Positions 42,905 to 53,139 of a stretch of DNA of 64,000 nucleotides are shown here, in pieces (the first letter of the stretch is position 1; each line of letters begins with the position of its first letter). The translations under genes were made by a program, and so were the position numbers. The stretch is taken from assembly GCF_965283645.1 (NCBI RefSeq), contig NZ_CBDIPG010000001.1:3534001-3598000 (forward strand), read 5' to 3'. Under the pieces are notes generated by a model. The model saw only the letters and a program-made list of their open reading frames with translations. It was not told the origin of the DNA and made no database searches. Source of the DNA: Kordia sp965283645 (GTDB taxonomy: Bacteria > Bacteroidota > Bacteroidia > Flavobacteriales > Flavobacteriaceae).

Positions 42905-45152
42905 TGGGCTGATTGCTTTGAGTTAATTTTTGTTCGTTATAAAATGAAACTACTACTTGATTTGTGTAGTATTCTTTACCTTCTTTTACGACTCCGCTTT
43001 CGCTGAATAGGAATTCGGTTAGTTTAAATGCGCCTCGTTTGCTAACGGTATCTAGTAACATGCGTACAGAAGTAAGATTGCCAAAGTTTACAAGCAATTC
43101 ATTATCTCCATCAGCCAACATTACATATTGAGGAATTTTTAGACTATCTCTCAATGTTTTTATTTCGGCAGTTAATTTATCATTGTCGTTTTTACTTTTT
43201 AGTAAAGGTTCAATGTGACTCTTTTTTAAGTTCCAAGTAGCATCACTTAAGATAAGATTGTTAAACTCTACACGTGGTACAAATGCAAAATCACCTGAAA
43301 ATGGTCCTAATCCGAAACCAACTCCACCTCTTATTCCTTGTGTTTGCATATCTGCCAAGAAGTGATAAATTGGCAATGAATTTGCAGAGTAATTGTGGGC
43401 GTTTGTTAAGTGCGGAACAACTTCTTTGTTGTACTTTTTAGAACGTAGTAATACTTTACTATGATTTTTTACAGAAACCATTAAATCATCAATAGGAAGT
43501 TGATCTTCTTCATCCTTGATGGATTTTGCCAAGTATGGAATTTCATATTTACGTAAATCTGGACGCATTAAAATGTTTCCAACGCGCGATTCTGGTAAAT
43601 GCACAATTTCTGCTAAGATTTTATCTTTGTTCATCTCAGCTTCCATGTCTGCCATTTCTTGCGTATAATCAAATAGTTCTTGATCTCCATGACAAAAACG
43701 ACCTAGTAAGTTTGCCGCACTAGATCCGCCACCACCGCTAAATTTGATTTTGTGTTGACCATCTTCGCCATCTAAAATTTCAATCATACATGACATCGTA
43801 TCTGGAAGATCGTCCCAATTTAGATCATAGTCTTTAAAATCATCAGCGTTTAGTGTAATTACATAATCATCATTTTTAAATGCATCAATTAATTTTTGTT
43901 GCATAAAACCATTAATTGAAGACCAACGCACTTCCATCATTGGATTTTTTGCTTGTCTTCCAGGAATCATGATGTTATCTACCAACGGATTTACGTCTCC
44001 TGCACCTTGATCTTGTTTGTAACCAATTCCAATTTCAACATCTAACGCTGTAGAAAGTGGTACTTCACGTTCTTCAAATCGTTCGTGAAAAGCATCTCTA
44101 AACTTTGTAAGCGTTGTCGTACTTTGTGGAAAAGTAAGTCTGTTTAGCAATGCATATCCTTTTTGAATATCATCAACTACAGACTGACTTAGTGTATTTT
44201 TTGTGTTTTGTAAAACCATGTCCGTTTGGAACATGAACTTTAATTCAAAATCAGTGTCTAATTGTTGTAAAAATTCACTTAATTCTAAGTAAACGCTAGG
44301 ATTATTTCCTATAGATTGATCAATTTTTGTGATTTTTTTATCAGCTTCTTTTAATGCTTTTAAAATATCTTCAACACCTTGCAAGCGTTCTAATACATTA
44401 CAAATTTGATCTAAGAATTCTGGTCCAGAAACCGAAGGCTCTAATTCGCTAATTAGCAACTGACTTGATACCAATTCTTCAATGAATTCCGTAGCTTCTT
44501 CTATCGAAATTTCATCGTCAACTAATAGAGAAGCAAGTTGCGAGAGTGAAGCTCCATGTGATGCTTTTTCTAACACAACAGCCAAGTATTCAGTATCATC
44601 AACCGCTACAATGTGGTGATGTCTTCTACTGTTGAAATATTTGTATTCTATATAGCGTAATTGTGGTCCGGCTTTATAAATACTTGAGTTTGGAAAGAAT
44701 AAAAGTTGTTCTCTAATTTTTTTATTCGTGACCAAATCTTGCGAAAGCGCTACCAAATAGTTCATATCCAATCGGGTATGACGTTTGTTTTGCGCTGAAC
44801 CTTTGAGCTCTATAGCTGTTTCTTCACCAAATTCTCCTACGGAACATCCTGCAAATAGTCCAAAAGGCGTACATCTTGACGACATTCTGGAAATATATTT
44901 TAGGATTGAATAGCGTAGTTTTTGTCCTTTCTTTGGATCTTCTTTTTCACCTTCAAGCCATCTGTTCATTTCTTCAAATAACGATGGTGAAGCTAAGAAT
45001 AAGGCTTCTCTAACTACAGGGTTTTCACAAACTGTTTTAAAGTCTTCATCTGAAATCTCAGTCTTGGCAGTCAATTCTTGATAAGAAGAGAATGAGAAAA
45101 GCGGTGTTCTTAATATATATTTTGAAAAATTCTTGTATGGATTTTTACTCAT
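42897..45152 (-). CDS. lanthipeptide dehydratase, glutamylation domain (split LanB N-part)
   Basis: A 751-residue protein with the LanB N-domain signature RMSSRCTPFGLFAGCSVGEFG at about residues 92-112, plus KRHTRLDMNYL and SLPIYHFLADMQTQG. In this family the domain uses glutamyl-tRNA to activate Ser and Thr of the precursor. Its C-terminus lacks the elimination domain, which is encoded by the next gene with an 8-bp overlap. LanC ends 7 bp upstream. The order LanC, LanB-N, LanB-C on one strand makes a compact modification operon. Confidence 0.95.
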   Translation of the reverse strand: MSKNPYKNFSKYILRTPLFSFSSYQELTAKTEISDEDFKTVCENPVVREALFLASPSLFEEMNRWLEGEKEDPKKGQKLRYSILKYISRMSSRCTPFGLFAGCSVGEFGEETAIELKGSAQNKRHTRLDMNYLVALSQDLVTNKKIREQLLFFPNSSIYKAGPQLRYIEYKYFNSRRHHHIVAVDDTEYLAVVLEKASHGASLSQLASLLVDDEISIEEATEFIEELVSSQLLISELEPSVSGPEFLDQICNVLERLQGVEDILKALKEADKKITKIDQSIGNNPSVYLELSEFLQQLDTDFELKFMFQTDMVLQNTKNTLSQSVVDDIQKGYALLNRLTFPQSTTTLTKFRDAFHERFEEREVPLSTALDVEIGIGYKQDQGAGDVNPLVDNIMIPGRQAKNPMMEVRWSSINGFMQQKLIDAFKNDDYVITLNADDFKDYDLNWDDLPDTMSCMIEILDGEDGQHKIKFSGGGGSSAANLLGRFCHGDQELFDYTQEMADMEAEMNKDKILAEIVHLPESRVGNILMRPDLRKYEIPYLAKSIKDEEDQLPIDDLMVSVKNHSKVLLRSKKYNKEVVPHLTNAHNYSANSLPIYHFLADMQTQGIRGGVGFGLGPFSGDFAFVPRVEFNNLILSDATWNLKKSHIEPLLKSKNDNDKLTAEIKTLRDSLKIPQYVMLADGDNELLVNFGNLTSVRMLLDTVSKRGAFKLTEFLFSESGVVKEGKEYYTNQVVVSFYNEQKLTQSNQPNE

Positions 45153-45159
45153 CTGTTTT

Positions 45160-46377
45160 TTAGCTTATCATTAAACATTCATCCCAATTTGTATCGTAGT
45201 CTGCTAAGTAATCAAGGATTGAAAGTCCAATTCCTGCAATTCCTTCTAATAAGGAAGTTTCTGCTTCCCAACTTTTGTCAACACCTTTCCATTGTTTGTA
45301 TCCGGCATATCCGTCTTCATGAACGCCTCTGTCAATTCCGTCTTGAATCCAGAATTCGAAAGCATCTTTAAATACTTGGTCGCCAGTTTCTTTGTACATT
45401 CTTAAAAACATTTGTGCATTTCCATACGAACCATGACAGAGGCCAGCGTCTCTTACCATGCTATCCTCTTGTGCAGTACGTGCCGCAGAATGTTTTAAAA
45501 CTTCTAACGCAGTTTCACCAAGTTCTTTATCGTTTAACGTTTTTGAAGCATACCAAAAACGCATGGCAACACCTAAGTCGCCATAACACCAAGCCAATCG
45601 GCTTTGTCCATTTTTGTCTTCTTCTTTGCCAGTTACCCAACTTGGATATACAGAAAATGGATTTTCTTCTTCCGTTTTGTGGCTTTTAATGTAATTGATG
45701 GCACCTTTTAACATTGGTTCTGATTTCGCTTTGAAATCGTCATATACATGTAGTTTCGTTAAGATTCCAACAATACTTGACATTCCGTGCGATAAACTTA
45801 AGTTGTATCCTCTTTCTTTCGTTTCTATACTCAATTCAGATTCCCACTTTAGCATATCATCACCTTCTTTTTCAGACAATTCATCTAACAAGTCCATGAA
45901 TTCATTTAAGAAGTTCTTGTACTTATCTTTTAATTCATCAGATTTTGTATTTCGGTAACGATTTAAGAAGTAAAAAGCATATCCAATGGCACCATGAAGG
46001 AAATCATAATTTCCGTTTTTCATGTCAGTTACCATGAATGTGTGTATGTATTGGTCTAATTCTGGAAGCAAATCGTCATTGTCAGCATCCATAAATTCTT
46101 CTTGTTCTAAATGATCTAAAACCCAGCCTGCGCCAGCAATACCGGTACAGAATGTAGGATAACTGTAACCTTCGTTTATTTTATCAATGCAACTAGTGAG
46201 CATTTCCACACCTATATCGGCATGATCGTCTATATCAAGATATTTTGAATAGTAAAACTGAAATAAAGAGATGCCGCCAAGTCCAGCAAGCACTCCTATT
46301 TGTGTTTCTTCAGCATATTTTGATTTGATAATTTGGTCAATTTCTTTTAACTTTTTTTCTAATAGCTCTTTATTCAT
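45160..46377 (-). CDS. lanthionine cyclase LanC
   Basis: A 405-residue (alpha/alpha)6-barrel enzyme that adds Cys thiols to dehydrated residues, forming (methyl)lanthionine rings. Zinc ligands are visible as Cys 264 in AWCYGDLG and Cys 314-His 315 in GLCHGSYGNAQM. The conserved His 197 in LSLSHGMSS corresponds to the catalytic histidine of the family. GGISLFQFYYSKY near 34-46 and LLEGIAGIGLSILDYL near the end are further LanC blocks. No signal peptide. It is first in the operon. The 137-bp upstream region separates it from the anti-sigma gene and I see no clear promoter box there. Confidence 0.96.
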   Translation of the reverse strand: MNKELLEKKLKEIDQIIKSKYAEETQIGVLAGLGGISLFQFYYSKYLDIDDHADIGVEMLTSCIDKINEGYSYPTFCTGIAGAGWVLDHLEQEEFMDADNDDLLPELDQYIHTFMVTDMKNGNYDFLHGAIGYAFYFLNRYRNTKSDELKDKYKNFLNEFMDLLDELSEKEGDDMLKWESELSIETKERGYNLSLSHGMSSIVGILTKLHVYDDFKAKSEPMLKGAINYIKSHKTEEENPFSVYPSWVTGKEEDKNGQSRLAWCYGDLGVAMRFWYASKTLNDKELGETALEVLKHSAARTAQEDSMVRDAGLCHGSYGNAQMFLRMYKETGDQVFKDAFEFWIQDGIDRGVHEDGYAGYKQWKGVDKSWEAETSLLEGIAGIGLSILDYLADYDTNWDECLMIS

Positions 46378-46514
46378 AATTTTTAAGTAATTCGAGTTTT
46401 GGTCTACCTCAAATTAAAGGCTTTTTTTGCTGTATTACAAGTGTATGAGGGACTATAAACGCCAAAAACGCAAATAAGTCCTCGAAATTTATAAAAATGA
46501 GGTTGATTTTAGAT

Positions 46515-47330
46515 TTATTTTAACTTTTTCAGCAATTTTTGTGCCTTGTCAAAATTGTAATTAGCAGGATTTTGAACTAAAATTTCAAGTGTTTGTTTTG
46601 CTTTTTCAGCATCGTTTTGTTTTAAATATACAAGTGTCAAATACCAATACGCTTTATGATTGTCAATAGCATCACTATTTTTTAGTTGATGAAACGTTTG
46701 TATCGCTTCGGAATACTGTTGAAGCTCTAATTGTGAAACACCAATGTACAACACCGCTTTAGGATTGTAAACTTGGTTATTGGTAGTTGAAGAGAAAAGT
46801 GCTAGTGCTTCTTTATAGTTTTCTTGGGTAAATAACGTTTCTGCTTTTATTAAATTAGCTTTGGTCGTGTTAGCAATTCCTTTGTCTTTAAAAGATGGTA
46901 AAGTACTCCAATTATGATATTGCTCAAAGGCGTCATTCGGTGAAAGCGATTGCATAAAAGAGAAGTAAAACAATGTACATATGGCGGCAACTGCAATTGC
47001 TGACGATATGTAGTAAAAATAAGTTTTCTTTTTAGGCGATTTTTGCACACGATTTTCCTGTTGAATTGCACGTATTTTTGTAGATACATCCACAACATCA
47101 GCCGCTCTAAACTGTTGCGCAAGCTCTTTTATTTCTTCTACAGAAGCTGTTGTGGTGACTGTCCATTTAGCTTCATTATAAACACCTTCGAGTGTTTTAT
47201 AAGTTTCTAAAAAAGACGCAAGTTCAGCATCACTTTGAAGCAATGTTTCAAAGGCTTTTTTTGCTGTTTCATCCATTTGATTGTTCAAATATGACGCAAT
47301 CTGGGCATAAGTTTGATCGTCAAAACTCAT
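46515..47330 (-). CDS. anti-sigma-factor-like protein with one membrane segment and TPR C-domain
   Basis: A 271-residue protein. The N-terminal cytoplasmic helices (about 1-100, IASYLNNQMDETAKKAFETLL) resemble anti-sigma domains. One transmembrane segment (about 104-126) follows, then a periplasmic TPR region (about 155-270: AETLFTQENYKEALALFSS, AVLYIGVSQLELQQYSEAIQTF, YWYLTLVYLKQNDAEKAKQTL). The gene overlaps the 3' end of the ECF sigma gene by 4 bp, so the two are translated together. The call as anti-sigma rests on topology and coupling; no zinc-finger motif is present. Confidence 0.75.
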   Translation of the reverse strand: MSFDDQTYAQIASYLNNQMDETAKKAFETLLQSDAELASFLETYKTLEGVYNEAKWTVTTTASVEEIKELAQQFRAADVVDVSTKIRAIQQENRVQKSPKKKTYFYYISSAIAVAAICTLFYFSFMQSLSPNDAFEQYHNWSTLPSFKDKGIANTTKANLIKAETLFTQENYKEALALFSSTTNNQVYNPKAVLYIGVSQLELQQYSEAIQTFHQLKNSDAIDNHKAYWYLTLVYLKQNDAEKAKQTLEILVQNPANYNFDKAQKLLKKLK

Positions 47331-47884
47331 AATTTCTTTATTTTGGAAAACTTAGCGTCTTCCTTAATTAGCTTGGTTAATTTTGCTTTGCATTTAAACA
47401 CACGTTGTCGGGCAACTACTTTTGATGCATATGAAAATGTTTCTACAATTTCGTCATACGGAGTTCCATTAAACAACAGTGTTAGCACCTTTCTACAATT
47501 TTCGGAAAGCAATTGAAATTTTTCAATATACAGTTCCCATTTTTCTTGTTCGAGTAATGCAAACGCATTTTCTGTTTCTTCATTCTTTAGTTCAGCAACT
47601 TTGTTTTTTGTTACCCGTTTTTTATTTAATTCTCTTCTCCAAAGATTTTTGCAGGTAGTAAAAAGATAGGCTTCAAAGGAAGATTTGATAACTAACTTTC
47701 TGTTTTTCAGACGTACAAACAATTGAATTAATGCATTGTGAAAAACATCTTCAGCATCGGTAGCGTTGCCTTTATTTTGGAACACAAAGGTTTTGACTTT
47801 TGAAAAAAACTGGTTATAAATTTCTTTTAATATTGTTTCGTCTCCAGAACGAAGTCCTTCAATAAAATAAGTATCATTTGACAT
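47327..47884 (-). CDS. ECF-type RNA polymerase sigma factor
   Basis: A 185-residue protein. Region 2 is seen in NATDAEDVFHNALIQLFVRL and SFEAYLFTTCKNLWRRELNKK, and region 4 in LSENCRKVLTLLFNGTPYDEIVETF followed by ARQRVFKCKAKL. There is no extra C-terminal domain. The membrane anti-sigma-like gene overlaps its end by 4 bp. The divergent gene at 48049 shares the 164-bp upstream region and could be a target. It may also control the lan operon just downstream, though a 137-bp gap intervenes. Confidence 0.93.
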   Translation of the reverse strand: MSNDTYFIEGLRSGDETILKEIYNQFFSKVKTFVFQNKGNATDAEDVFHNALIQLFVRLKNRKLVIKSSFEAYLFTTCKNLWRRELNKKRVTKNKVAELKNEETENAFALLEQEKWELYIEKFQLLSENCRKVLTLLFNGTPYDEIVETFSYASKVVARQRVFKCKAKLTKLIKEDAKFSKIKKL

Positions 47885-48048
47885 AAAAAACAGGGTTCAC
47901 TATAAGCTGTTCTAAAATTAGTGAAATAAATCGGGTAACAAAATTTCTTACGCCGAACTATCTCATAAGTCGACTTATTTACTAGGTGACATCCGAAAAG
48001 CCTAGCACCAGAATAGAGTAGGAAATAACCAAAACCAACATACAAATC

Positions 48049-51000
48049 ATGAAAAAAGTTATTTTGAGTATGTTTTGTTTGCTCTTGATGAGTTCTTTTC
48101 TATCTGTTAGAGCTCAAGCACAAGTTGATCAGTCAGTACGACAGCAACAAATGCTTCAAGAAGAACAAAAAGTAAATACATACATTAAAAAAAATATAGA
48201 TAAGGCACTTCCAATAAGTGTGAAACAAGAATTTATTGAAGGATTCAACAATTCTGAACATGACATAAAGTTTAACCAACTTTCTAGTGACGAACAAAAA
48301 AAAGAATTACAATCTTTTAAACAAGGATATTTACGATACAAGTATTTTAGCGAAAAACCTGAAGCTTGGATTCCATACCAAGCAGAAGCAGAACCAACTT
48401 GTATAAACGGAAGCTTTGAAGATGGTAACTTTAATAACTATCAAGGAAATACAGCTTTTGGAAATCCTGGAGGTTATGTAGGAAACCCAGGAGGAGAATG
48501 CAATGCTATTCCAACCACCGGATTTGGTAACTACGCATGGACTCCAAATAATTTATTTACTACGAGTACAGACAATTTTGATATTGTAGGCGCAGGAAAT
48601 GATCCTATTGTAGCGGCTGGAGGACAAACACTAAGTATGATAAATCCTAACAGTCCAACAACAGGGAATCAATTTGCCGCTAGAATTAATGGACCAAGAC
48701 CTTTAGTGAATCCTACGAATGCTCAGTTTGGTCAATGTTGGGCAGACAGAGGAATTAATAGATTAACAAAACCAATTACACTTACAGAAAGTGGTATACA
48801 AACAGTTCGTTTTTACTACGCATTGGTTGCGGAGTTTCCTAATCATACCAATGCGAATCCAATTTTTGTTGCGAGAGCTTTAGATGGAAATAATGCTGAA
48901 TTGGATAGGTTTTGTGTTGTTTCAAATCCAGCAGGAAATCCATTTTTTAATCAAATTAATAATATAAATAATGGTTGTCCTTTAGCGCCTGTATTATGGC
49001 AAAATTGGACGTGTGCCGAATTGAAAATATCTGGAGAAGTAGGAGATGTCATAAATTTAGAATTTATTGTTGCAGACTGTGGAGCTGGAAGACATTTTGG
49101 TTATGCATATGTAGATGATATTTGTGCAGATGAATGCTTGCCAGGTTCAGACTTTCAAGGAAGTATTCGTTTAAATGAGTTTGATCCTTGTGAAGTTGAT
49201 TTTCCGTTTGATGTATGTGCAGATTTTACCTTACCAGAATTAAACGGAGAAACAGGAACACTTTCTGCAAATAATACCTCATTAGATATTTTACAAAACG
49301 GACAAGTTGTAAACACCTTAACAAACGGAGTAATTACAGGAAATACAGTATGTTTTTCGGTAAATCCAAATGATTTTCCTGGTCAAGCAGGAGGTTATGA
49401 TTTTCAGGTAAACGCTACGTTTGGCATTGCTGGAGAAACACAAAGTTCAGACGATGTACACACAATTCCAGGTCAAAATAATGATTACATTTTTAACAAT
49501 CCTGACTGTTGTGATATTGATGCAGTAGTATCAAACATTATTTGTGACGATCAAGGAACCACGGATCCTAGTGATGATACTTGGTCATTTGTACTTACTG
49601 TAACAAACTCTTCAGGTACTTTTTGGAGAGCAACAACACCAGATAACGATGCCGGAAGTTACAATGATCCAAAAACCATTTACATGGGATTAATCTCAGA
49701 TTATACTGCTGGAATAGCAACTTTTACGGTTTTTGATGATGCCGACAATCAATGTTCTACAGATGTGTCTATCAATGTTCCTGAAGCATGTTCTCCACCT
49801 TGTAAACTTGAAGTTGAGGTTGAAGTAGGTGCATGTGATGACAATGGAACTCCATCTGATTATTCGGACGATTTCTACAACGTTACAATTACAGTAACTG
49901 GAACAAACGGATTACCTTGGATGGCAAAACAAAAACTGGAAAGTAACGGATCGGAAACAGTGATTTACAATGGTAACAATGATGTTGTAAACTTACAATT
50001 AGGACCTTTTGATGTAAGTGATGGCGATTGGACCTTATGGATTGGTCTTACAGATTATTTCGATTGTTTAATAGATACATTCATTGCAGTACCAAACTGT
50101 TGTAATGACGAACCAGTAATTGTTCCTTATTGGCAACATCCAGATTGCCCAGAAGTAGTATGTACTGCTGATCAATGGCCAATACACGTGTTAAGTAGTG
50201 ATGGTTCAACAATCACAAATGGATTTGGAATTACAGTTGTTTGGGATAACTTAGATACACAGGCAAATGAAAATCAGATTCAAGACTTTATCTATGCTTC
50301 GGCAGAAGAAAACTGGCAAGCAACAATTACATATCCAAATGGATGTGTTTACATTGTTACCTATTATGAAGATTGTTGTGATGAGGATATTTACATAAGA
50401 GTATTAGAATGTCCTACGGATGACCAATTACAAGCGCATCAAACTGCATTAGAAAAAGCAATGGAAGTTGCTTCAGCTAGTCAATCTGTTGCAAAAAACA
50501 CCAATGATCAAAGTGCAGCACAAGCACAACAAGCGCAGATTCAAGATGAGTTAAATACGCTAAAAGCATACATGGAAGCTCGTGCCAATAGTAATGGAGA
50601 AGATTGTGAACCTTGCGAATTAGGATATGTATTCATTCAATTAGTAGATGCTAATGGAGACGAAATAGATATCAATGACTATGACTCATTTAGTTGGGAT
50701 CATAACGGTTCACAAGCAACGAATGCAATATTCGATTTACCAATGGAAGATGGACCAGTGTGTTTTACTGCTACAAAAATAGAATATGGTAAAGAATGTG
50801 TGTATCAAGATTGTTTCTTCTATGAATGTGAAGAAGAATGTTTATGTGACGAGCTAACTCTTGGAGACTTAAATGTATTTGCAGTAAATGATTGTTTATA
50901 CTCAATATCAGCTAGTTCAATTGTAAATTGTTCTTCTGATCAAATTGCGAATGAAGAATATAGTTTCACCATAAACAATGGAGCACCAATAACTTCAAGT

Positions 51001-51705
51001 GGAAATGGAATCTATCATACATTCACAGCAAATGGAGAATATGATATTACAATGACATGGACAGTTACGGACATTGAAGGATGTGAAACAACGGTATCTA
51101 TCTCTGAAACCGTAAAAATAGATTGTATTGATGATCCAGATCCATGTGATGTTGCTACCGATTTACGATTCGATTGTAGAAGAGCTGGCATGAGTTGGAC
51201 AGGCGATCCTTCACAAACATATATTGTTCAAGTTAGTTGGGACGCATGTTGTAAGCCTTTAAATCCTCCAACAGCAATACAATGGGAAGTTACTGGTACA
51301 TCTACACAATTACCTTTCATTAAAGAATCTAACTGTTTCAGTTGGAAAGTTGGAATCAAATGTAAAGATGAAATACTATGGTCAAAAGAAGATTGTGTAA
51401 CTTGTTATGGTCCAAGAAAACCAAATGACGATGCCGCAGTAGCTGTGAAAACTTCTGCGAAAATTTCGCCAAACCCGAATGACGGTAATATGAATATCGA
51501 AATTTCAGGACAAGACAAAACAGACTTTACAATGAAAGTATATCGTTTTGATGGAATCTTGATCAAGGCTTTCGATACAAATCGTATTGAAAATAAAAAT
51601 ACAACCATATCTTGGAATGGAAAATCAGTATTAGCACCAGGAATGTATTTCTTTGTGATTACTACCGATTCAGAAACCATTACGAAGAAAGTTATTATAA
51701 AATAA
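48049..51705 (+). CDS. large Cys-rich T9SS-exported protein
   Basis: A 1218-residue secreted protein. It has a signal peptide (1 to about 24, RAQAQ) and an N-terminal charged helical region. A beta-rich module with NGSFEDGNFNNYQGN (about 122-360) resembles a lectin or CBM-like fold. Many repeats contain CCD or CC pairs (CCDIDAVVSN, CCNDEPV, CCDEDIYIR). A helical stretch follows at about 790-850 (HQTALEKAMEVASASQ) and a type A T9SS sorting tail at about 1131-1218 (ISPNPNDGNMNIEIS to KKVIIK). No enzyme motif is seen. It is divergent from the sigma gene and upstream of the S8 protease gene, after a terminator. Confidence 0.85.
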   Translation: MKKVILSMFCLLLMSSFLSVRAQAQVDQSVRQQQMLQEEQKVNTYIKKNIDKALPISVKQEFIEGFNNSEHDIKFNQLSSDEQKKELQSFKQGYLRYKYFSEKPEAWIPYQAEAEPTCINGSFEDGNFNNYQGNTAFGNPGGYVGNPGGECNAIPTTGFGNYAWTPNNLFTTSTDNFDIVGAGNDPIVAAGGQTLSMINPNSPTTGNQFAARINGPRPLVNPTNAQFGQCWADRGINRLTKPITLTESGIQTVRFYYALVAEFPNHTNANPIFVARALDGNNAELDRFCVVSNPAGNPFFNQINNINNGCPLAPVLWQNWTCAELKISGEVGDVINLEFIVADCGAGRHFGYAYVDDICADECLPGSDFQGSIRLNEFDPCEVDFPFDVCADFTLPELNGETGTLSANNTSLDILQNGQVVNTLTNGVITGNTVCFSVNPNDFPGQAGGYDFQVNATFGIAGETQSSDDVHTIPGQNNDYIFNNPDCCDIDAVVSNIICDDQGTTDPSDDTWSFVLTVTNSSGTFWRATTPDNDAGSYNDPKTIYMGLISDYTAGIATFTVFDDADNQCSTDVSINVPEACSPPCKLEVEVEVGACDDNGTPSDYSDDFYNVTITVTGTNGLPWMAKQKLESNGSETVIYNGNNDVVNLQLGPFDVSDGDWTLWIGLTDYFDCLIDTFIAVPNCCNDEPVIVPYWQHPDCPEVVCTADQWPIHVLSSDGSTITNGFGITVVWDNLDTQANENQIQDFIYASAEENWQATITYPNGCVYIVTYYEDCCDEDIYIRVLECPTDDQLQAHQTALEKAMEVASASQSVAKNTNDQSAAQAQQAQIQDELNTLKAYMEARANSNGEDCEPCELGYVFIQLVDANGDEIDINDYDSFSWDHNGSQATNAIFDLPMEDGPVCFTATKIEYGKECVYQDCFFYECEEECLCDELTLGDLNVFAVNDCLYSISASSIVNCSSDQIANEEYSFTINNGAPITSSGNGIYHTFTANGEYDITMTWTVTDIEGCETTVSISETVKIDCIDDPDPCDVATDLRFDCRRAGMSWTGDPSQTYIVQVSWDACCKPLNPPTAIQWEVTGTSTQLPFIKESNCFSWKVGIKCKDEILWSKEDCVTCYGPRKPNDDAAVAVKTSAKISPNPNDGNMNIEISGQDKTDFTMKVYRFDGILIKAFDTNRIENKNTTISWNGKSVLAPGMYFFVITTDSETITKKVIIK

Positions 51706-51726
51706 AAAGTAAAAATAATGCAAGAG

Positions 51727-51758
51727 AATTCCAGTCAATTTCGGTTGGCTGGAATTTT
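51727..51758 (+). terminator. rho-independent terminator
   Basis: AATTCCAGTCAA pairs with TTGGCTGGAATT (one mismatch) around TTTCGG, followed by Ts. It ends the large T9SS protein transcript, so the S8 protease gene 56 bp beyond probably has its own start. Confidence 0.85.
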
Positions 51759-51813
51759 TATCATACCTAAACCATTATTATACACTTAGTATTAATTTAA
51801 ACGTAAAAAAATT

Positions 51814-53139
51814 ATGAAAAAAGTATTAGTATGCTGTATTGCCCTATTATGTATCATTTTGTATGCTTGCCAAACAGAAACACTACAAATTGATGAAACA
51901 GCAAAAACAACAAAAACAACCGAAGATTTACTAACAGCACAAAAAGGAGGTTTTTCAAACTCACCAAGTAATGAACTAGTTATCTTATACCCAGAAGGAA
52001 CAACCGAAGCTGAAAAGCAATTAAAAAGAGATGAATATAGTATAGAAGAATTTAAAAAATGTGAATGCGCCGATCCAAACTTAGAACTTTGGATTTTTGG
52101 AAAAGAAGAAGCTGCCAATGGCGGCTTAGAAGGTAAAAAAGTGCTTTCAGAATCTGATGAAGACTTAGAAGGTGCAGAATACAATCCAAATATAAAAATA
52201 CAAGAAGAGATTTTTATTGATTATGCAGGTATAGCAAGTAGTGCTGACGGAATGGTGAAACGTGTTGCTGCCAATCAAGGAGTTACAGTTGCGGTCTTAG
52301 ATACAGGAATTATGTATGATTATCCAGGGTTTACACAACCTTTTCTCTATAATAGTGATCAAGATGCTTGCTACAACAATGGGCAAACCGAGTTATTTGG
52401 TTGGAACTTTGTTGAGGATAATAACAACCCTTATGACAATCATTACGGACGACATGGTACAATTGTAACCAATTTAATCATGTCTAAAATGGATGCCGCT
52501 AATGTAAACTACCAAATACTACCAGTAAAGGTAGCCAACCGAAGTGGAAACATTCGTTATTTTGATGCTTTATGCGGATTTCAATATGCCGCTAACAAAC
52601 AAGATGTAAAAATCATTAATACGAGCTTTGGATGGTATTATCATGAGCGTGAATTATTGCAAAAATTTATTGATGATGTAGAAGATAGAATTCTTGTGAT
52701 AAGTTCTGCTGGAAATCATGGAATTAATAACGATGAAATTCCACACTATCCATCGTCATACGATACTGAAAACATAATTGCTGTTGCTGGATTAGGAAGT
52801 ACTCCTGGATCTAACAATAACAATAACTACCATGCATCTGTAGTGGATGTAGCAAATCTACCAAACGGAAACACCAATTCCTTCCTAGCAAGTTTTTCCA
52901 ATAGAGGCGTAACATCTGTAGATATTGCAGCACCTGGCGAACAAATTCCTTTTATGTATAATAACGAGACAATATATATAGACGGAACATCTTTCTCAGC
53001 AGCTCTAACTTCAGGATACGTAGGTTCATTGTATACAAACGGAATGTCTGCAACAATGATGAAATCGACATTATTGTCAAATTGTGTTTATAATCCAAAC
53101 TTATACGAGATAAAATATGCCAAGCATATTCCTCAATAG
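51814..53139 (+). CDS. S8 (subtilisin-like) serine protease lipoprotein
   Basis: A 441-residue lipoprotein (CIILYAC, Cys 19). After an acidic pro-region (about 25-155) comes the subtilase domain with Asp 163 in VAVLDTGI, His 214 in GRHGT, oxyanion Asn 301 in SSAGNHG and Ser 393 in GTSFSA. The triad is complete, so it should be active outside the inner membrane. It lies between the T9SS protein and the TPR-CHAT gene on the same strand. A role as a leader or core-processing protease for the lanthipeptides is conceivable, but the C39 domain already explains leader removal. Confidence 0.93.
   Translation: MKKVLVCCIALLCIILYACQTETLQIDETAKTTKTTEDLLTAQKGGFSNSPSNELVILYPEGTTEAEKQLKRDEYSIEEFKKCECADPNLELWIFGKEEAANGGLEGKKVLSESDEDLEGAEYNPNIKIQEEIFIDYAGIASSADGMVKRVAANQGVTVAVLDTGIMYDYPGFTQPFLYNSDQDACYNNGQTELFGWNFVEDNNNPYDNHYGRHGTIVTNLIMSKMDAANVNYQILPVKVANRSGNIRYFDALCGFQYAANKQDVKIINTSFGWYYHERELLQKFIDDVEDRILVISSAGNHGINNDEIPHYPSSYDTENIIAVAGLGSTPGSNNNNNYHASVVDVANLPNGNTNSFLASFSNRGVTSVDIAAPGEQIPFMYNNETIYIDGTSFSAALTSGYVGSLYTNGMSATMMKSTLLSNCVYNPNLYEIKYAKHIPQ

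Noticed and set aside
51814..53139. S8 protease as the lanthipeptide leader peptidase LanP
   Set aside because: All three main precursors end their leader in Gly-Gly and a complete C39 exporter is present; the S8 gene is separated by the sigma/anti-sigma and T9SS genes on the other strand.
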